Part shown: in pieces, positions 60,584-64,000 of the stretch
Layout: every line of letters begins with the position of its first letter
How positions within the stretch are numbered: position 1 is the first letter of the stretch
Assembly (NCBI RefSeq): GCF_044904705.1
Contig: NZ_JADIKL010000006.1
Location: 1 to 64,000, forward strand
DNA from: Rhodanobacter_A agri
GTDB lineage: Bacteria; Pseudomonadota; Gammaproteobacteria; Xanthomonadales; Rhodanobacteraceae
Reading direction: 5' to 3'
DNA length: 64,000 nucleotides
Made by a program: the position numbers and the translations under genes
The notes under the pieces: generated by a model
Told to the model about the DNA's origin: nothing
Database searches by the model: none
Seen by the model: only the letters and a program-made list of their open reading frames with translations

Positions 60584-62305
60584 ATGCAGCCGACCGACCT
60601 GGCCGAACTGATGGGACGCACCACGATGTTCGCCCACCTGGGCGACACGCAACGCGTGGCTCTAGGGCGGCAGATGCGCTGGCTGTGCCTGCCCGGCGGG
60701 CAGTACCTGTTCAGGGCCGGCGAGCCGGCCGACGCGCTGTACCTCCTGCGCAGCGGCAGCCTCGGCGTGTTCGACGGCCCCACGACCTTGCTGCACCAGC
60801 TCGCCGCCGGCGAATGCGTGGGGGAAATCAGCCTGCTCAGCGGCGGCCGGCACCATCTTGCCGTGCGCGCGCTGCGCGACTCGGAGCTGCTGCGGCTGGA
60901 TCGCGCCGCGTTCGAGGCGCTGATCGAACACCATCCGCGCGCCATGCTGGATGTGGCCCGGGTGGCGATGCAACGCCTGCTACGCAACGAGCGACGCGAC
61001 GCCATGCCGGACAAGCCCCGCACCTTCGCGATCCTGCCGGTGGATGCCAGTGTCCCCGTGCGCGCGCTGGCGCTACAGCTGGGCAAGGCGCTGGAGGTGC
61101 ACGGCAGCTGCATGGTGATCGACGCCGAGCAAGGTGCCGGCCGCGGCAGCGACTGGTTCGCCGAGCGCGAGGCACAAGCGCGCTTCGTGATCTATCTCGA
61201 CAGCAGCGGCGACGCGCTGTGGCGCCAGCGCTGCCTGCGCCAGGCCGACGTGCTGCTGCTGCCGGCGCGAGCCGCGCAACCGGCGCGGCCATGGCCGGAA
61301 GCGGCGCCCGGCCATCCCTCTCTCGCGCGGCACCGCCCACGCCACCTGTTGCTGCTGCATGCCGGCCACCACGTACAACACGGCGCCGCGCAACGGTGGC
61401 GCGCCCAGTTCAGCGGGGCACTGCAGCACCACCACGTTCGCGGCGAGGACGACATCGCGCGAGTGGCGCGGCTGGTCAGCGGCCATGGCCGCGGCCTGGT
61501 GCTGGCCGGTGGCGGCGCGCGCGGACTGGCCCACCTCGGCGCGCTCAAGGCGCTGCGCGAGGCCGGCCACAGCTTCGACGCGGTGGGCGGTACCAGTATC
61601 GGCGCGATCATCGGCGCCGGCGTGGCCAACGGCTGGGACACGCCGACGCTGATGCGCAAATTCCACGCCGCCTTCGTGCGCGGCCGTCCGCTGTCGGACT
61701 GGACGCTGCCACTGGTGGCGCTGACCCGCGGCCGCCGCGCCGCCATCCTGCTGCGCGAGACGTTCGGCGCGATCGACATCGAGGATCTGGCCGAGCCGTT
61801 CTTCTGCGTCTCCACCAACCTCTCCGGCGTGGGCCGCGTGGTGCACCGGCGCGGCCCGCTGTGGCTGTGGCTGCGCGCGTCCAGCGCGATCCCCGGCGTG
61901 CTGCCGCCGGTGCTGCACCATGGCGAGGTCTACGTGGACGGCGCGCTGGTGGACAACCTGCCCACCGACGTGATGGCCGACGATGGCCTCGCCCATCTCA
62001 CCGCGGTGAGCATCCGCGCGGACATCGAACTGCGCAGCGGCATCGAGGATTTCGCCACGCCGCCATGGTGGCGCCTGCTGCTGCAACAGCGCCGCGGCCC
62101 GCGCTGGCCGGGCCTGGTCTCCACCCTCACCCGCGCCGCGATGGTCAACAGCGAGGAGACCAGCGAGCACTGCCGCGCACTGGCGCAGCGGCTGATCACC
62201 CCGCCGCTCGACCACATCGGCATGTTGGACTGGAAGGACTGGCAGCGCGCCGTGGAGGCGGGTTACCGCGAGACGATGCGCGTGCTCGAGGCCGAACACG
62301 CCTGA
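60584..62305 (+). CDS. Cyclic-nucleotide-binding-domain patatin-like phospholipase (NTE-like)
   Basis: The protein has 573 residues. The N-terminal cNMP-binding domain (about 10-135) has LPGGQYLFRAGEPADALYLL and GECVGEISLLSGGRH, where RAVR-type phosphate-binding residues seem weakly conserved. A middle region (about 145-300) resembles the NTE Rossmann-like segment. The patatin domain has LAGGGARGLAHLGAL, S338 in GGTSIGAIIG and the aspartate of VDGALVDN. This is the bacterial neuropathy-target-esterase architecture, probably a lysophospholipase. No membrane segment is seen. Confidence 0.9.
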   Translation: MQPTDLAELMGRTTMFAHLGDTQRVALGRQMRWLCLPGGQYLFRAGEPADALYLLRSGSLGVFDGPTTLLHQLAAGECVGEISLLSGGRHHLAVRALRDSELLRLDRAAFEALIEHHPRAMLDVARVAMQRLLRNERRDAMPDKPRTFAILPVDASVPVRALALQLGKALEVHGSCMVIDAEQGAGRGSDWFAEREAQARFVIYLDSSGDALWRQRCLRQADVLLLPARAAQPARPWPEAAPGHPSLARHRPRHLLLLHAGHHVQHGAAQRWRAQFSGALQHHHVRGEDDIARVARLVSGHGRGLVLAGGGARGLAHLGALKALREAGHSFDAVGGTSIGAIIGAGVANGWDTPTLMRKFHAAFVRGRPLSDWTLPLVALTRGRRAAILLRETFGAIDIEDLAEPFFCVSTNLSGVGRVVHRRGPLWLWLRASSAIPGVLPPVLHHGEVYVDGALVDNLPTDVMADDGLAHLTAVSIRADIELRSGIEDFATPPWWRLLLQQRRGPRWPGLVSTLTRAAMVNSEETSEHCRALAQRLITPPLDHIGMLDWKDWQRAVEAGYRETMRVLEAEHA

Positions 62306-62356
62306 CGCCCCCTCGCGTCGGGAGAAGGACGTTCGCGACAAGGCTAAAATGGGCGG

Positions 62357-62887
62357 ATGAACTCCTTACGCAGCTACAAGGGCATCGCCCCCGTCCTCGG
62401 CGAACGCGTCTACGTCGATCCCGCCGCCAGCGTGATCGGCGACGTGGTGCTGGCCGAGGATGTCTCGATCTGGCCCGGCGCGGTACTGCGCGGCGATGTG
62501 AACCACATCCGCGTGGGCGCACGCACAAACATCCAGGACGGCGCGATCGTGCACGTGGCGCACGCCGGTCCCTACGGCCCGGGGTATCCCTGCCTGATCG
62601 GCGCCGACGTCACCATCGGCCATGCCGCCGTGGTGCACGCCTGCACCATCGAGGACGGCTGCCTGATCGGCATGCACGCCAGCGTGCTGGACGGTGCGGT
62701 GGTGAAGAAATACGGCTTCGTGGGCGCCGGCGCGCTGGTGCCGCCGGGCAAGGTGGTTGGCGAGCGCGAGCTGTGGCTGGGCAATCCGGCGAAGTTCGTG
62801 CGCATGCTCAGCGACGCCCAGGTCGAACAGCTGCTGTATTCGGCCGCGCACTACGTGCGACTGAAGGACGACTACCTCGCCGGCTGA
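62357..62887 (+). CDS. Gamma-class carbonic anhydrase family protein
   Basis: The protein has 176 residues and forms a left-handed beta-helix of hexapeptide repeats (VIGDVVLAEDVSIWPGAVLR, then GDVNHIRVGARTNIQDG). The metal-binding histidines are in VHVAHAG and in TIGHAAVVHAC. It belongs to the YrdA/CaiE-like subgroup, which often lacks measured anhydrase activity, so the function is only likely. It is 51 nt downstream of the patatin gene. Confidence 0.92.
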   Translation: MNSLRSYKGIAPVLGERVYVDPAASVIGDVVLAEDVSIWPGAVLRGDVNHIRVGARTNIQDGAIVHVAHAGPYGPGYPCLIGADVTIGHAAVVHACTIEDGCLIGMHASVLDGAVVKKYGFVGAGALVPPGKVVGERELWLGNPAKFVRMLSDAQVEQLLYSAAHYVRLKDDYLAG

Positions 62888-62898
62888 GCGTTCTCAGC

Positions 62899-63444
62899 TC
62901 ATTGCGCCGTGACTGCGCCCGCCTGCTGTGCGCTGATCGCCGCCGCCTCTTCCGCATGCTTGCGGCCAAGCAGGGTGCGCTGCGCGTCGAGGTAGCCGCC
63001 AAGCAGGGCCAGCTTGTAGTCGCTGGCATTGAGCTCCTCGTGCGCCGGGTCGTACTTGTAGTTGCCGGCGTCGTAGGCACGCAGCAGCTGCAGCTCCCGC
63101 TGCGCATCGTCGAGATTGCCCGCGGCGATCGTCTGCTCCACGTCCGCGCAGCCCGGCTTGAAAGCGTCGCGCAGGTTGCTCAGCGCAGTGCGGTTGTGCG
63201 GGTCGAGCTGCAGCACGCTGAAGTAGAACTCGAATGCGTTGCTGCCCACCGGCGCCAAGCGGCGGCCGTCGTGCATCGCGTCGTCGGCGAGCCCGAGCAG
63301 GACGCGGACGCCGCTGTCGTCCGGCGCCGGGCCGGCATCGGCACGGGCGTTCCAGTGCCACCAGCCGCCGCCGAGCAGGGCCAACAGCACCAGGCCACCC
63401 AGCCATACCGGGCGACGGGAGAAGAATGAGAGGAGAGCTTGCAT
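62899..63444 (-). CDS. Membrane-anchored hypothetical protein, TPR-like
   Basis: The protein has 181 residues with one N-terminal membrane segment (PVWLGGLVLLALLGGGWWHW). The rest is predicted periplasmic: LLGLADDAMHDGRRLAP, EFYFSVLQLDPHNRTALSNL and AAGNLDDAQRELQLLRAY have the spacing of tetratricopeptide helices, including the LDPHNRTALSNL pattern of a TPR B-helix. I know no named family. A short C-terminal low-complexity tail ends in AGAVTAQ. Confidence 0.75.
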   Translation of the reverse strand: MQALLSFFSRRPVWLGGLVLLALLGGGWWHWNARADAGPAPDDSGVRVLLGLADDAMHDGRRLAPVGSNAFEFYFSVLQLDPHNRTALSNLRDAFKPGCADVEQTIAAGNLDDAQRELQLLRAYDAGNYKYDPAHEELNASDYKLALLGGYLDAQRTLLGRKHAEEAAAISAQQAGAVTAQ

Positions 63445-63469
63445 GACACCCGCGCCTGACCGGAACCAT

Positions 63470-63501
63470 GGCCACGGCCGTCCGCGAGGACGACCGTGGC
63501 C
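63470..63501. terminator. Hairpin between the TPR-like gene and the right-edge gene
   Basis: GGCCACGG-C-CGTC (63470-63482) pairs with GACG-A-CCGTGGCC (63489-63501): an 8-bp stem, one mismatch, then 4 bp. It lies about 135 nt downstream of the right-edge gene's stop and just upstream of the TPR-like gene. The role is uncertain. Confidence 0.4.
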
Positions 63502-63637
63502 GTGGCGGCAAGCTAACGGTGCATCATGTCAACGAGATGACTTGTTCCGCTGCGACCGGGAACGTCCGCCGGGAGTGGCCGGGCAAGCGAGGACCGATTG
63601 CCCGGTCCCTGCTTGCCCGCGTCACGCCCGGGCCAGA

Positions 63638-64000
63638 TCAAGGCAACAGCTGCACGGTCGCTCCGTAGGCGCGAGACGCATATCGCGAAAAACGATCGCG
63701 CCACGAGAGGTTGTTCGAACCCAGCCAGCACGCGCTGCCATCCACCCATCCGGTGAGTGCGTTGTCCTTCGAAGAGATCTTGCGGCTGTAGCACTCGCCG
63801 AAAGTGTCGTTGTAGCGATACGCCTGGTTGCTGTACGTGTCCGTCACCCCGTTGAATTGGTAGTTCGGAGCCGGCCCCAGGAGGACGGTGTTGTTACCGG
63901 TGAACGTATTGTCCAGCGTGGCCGAAGCAGCCAGGGAAAATCCGGGCAACACGGAGACGGATTGCCTGAACCCTTGTTCCTTCACGTCGCTGTATTGCTG
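63638..64000 (-). CDS. C-terminal part of an unrecognised, probably exported protein (cut by window edge)
   Basis: The frame is open to the right edge of the window; the 120 visible residues end in YGATVQLLP. The sequence is rich in Ser, Asn, Thr, Gly and Tyr, low in charge and has two cysteines (FGECYSRK and DGSACWLG) that may form a disulfide, suggesting an extracytoplasmic protein. The GTG at 63985 is unlikely to be the start because the frame continues upstream (QQYSD). I recognise no family. Confidence 0.6.
   Translation of the reverse strand, partial: QQYSDVKEQGFRQSVSVLPGFSLAASATLDNTFTGNNTVLLGPAPNYQFNGVTDTYSNQAYRYNDTFGECYSRKISSKDNALTGWVDGSACWLGSNNLSWRDRFSRYASRAYGATVQLLP

Overview
The window looks like chromosome of a high-GC gammaproteobacterium of the order Xanthomonadales (Lysobacterales), most likely the Rhodanobacteraceae (Dyella, Rhodanobacter or Luteibacter type). 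The evidence is the strongly GC-biased codon use, a Xanthomonas-type N-acetylglucosamine (GlcNAc) locus (nagP, nagR, a Glk-type kinase, a TonB-dependent receptor and a GH20 hexosaminidase, with NagR and NagQ operators), and the abundance of short intergenic palindromic repeats usual in this group. GC content and taxonomy were judged by eye, not computed.

Layout. 1-139 is the right end of an IS3-family insertion sequence. 527-2745 is a BtuB-type receptor behind a cobalamin riboswitch. 2837-11130 is a sugar catabolism block: nagQ, a SIS-domain GlcN6P deaminase (nagB-II) and nagA on the minus strand, divergent from zwf, pgl, edd and eda (the Entner-Doudoroff pathway) on the plus strand. 11144-18580 is mixed: a PhzF-like isomerase, an MFS transporter, a DUF2239 protein, a proline-rich membrane protein, a GNAT enzyme, a DMT transporter, an exported S10 peptidase and a SnoaL-like protein. 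18581-19235 is a patch of repeats with no gene. 19236-28563 is the NagR regulon. 28856-41674 carries hydrolases, the large helicase Lhr, an exported trypsin-like protease, an SDR, an exported isochorismatase-like protein, a DMT exporter and a LysR regulator. 41886-41961 is a tRNA with a CAU anticodon, probably tRNA-Ile2.

42110-64000 is mostly housekeeping: rpoD, dtd, an LpxL-like acyltransferase, a short-type gnd, an SLC13/RCK transporter, a patatin, a DUF488 protein, a glycosyltransferase, rsmG-parA-parB, a mini-SPFH protein, pirin, xthA followed by a UPF0149 gene, a cold-shock protein, a GNAT enzyme, oligopeptidase A, a cNMP-binding patatin and a gamma-carbonic anhydrase. The last gene runs off the right edge.

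How the parts fit. The outer-membrane receptor, the hexosaminidase, the NagP permease, the Glk-type kinase, NagA and NagB-II form a complete route from GlcNAc oligomers to fructose-6-phosphate, and zwf-pgl-edd-eda carry hexose phosphate on to pyruvate. Two TGACAACGTTGTCA-type operators flank the nagP/kinase divergence. Tandem 11-bp-period boxes resembling TGGTATT lie on both sides of the nagQ/zwf divergence.

The most unusual observation is that a family of roughly 100-130 bp palindromic repeats, also present between genes here, has inserted three times into the lhr coding sequence and is read through in frame each time. Other points worth checking are an inverted repeat upstream of the DUF2239 gene, a twin GCGATC-N6-GATCGC pair upstream of rsmG-parAB, and direct repeats next to the tRNA 3' end. 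I found no CRISPR array, prophage, defence island or secondary-metabolite cluster, and nothing I could call a wholly new multi-gene system.
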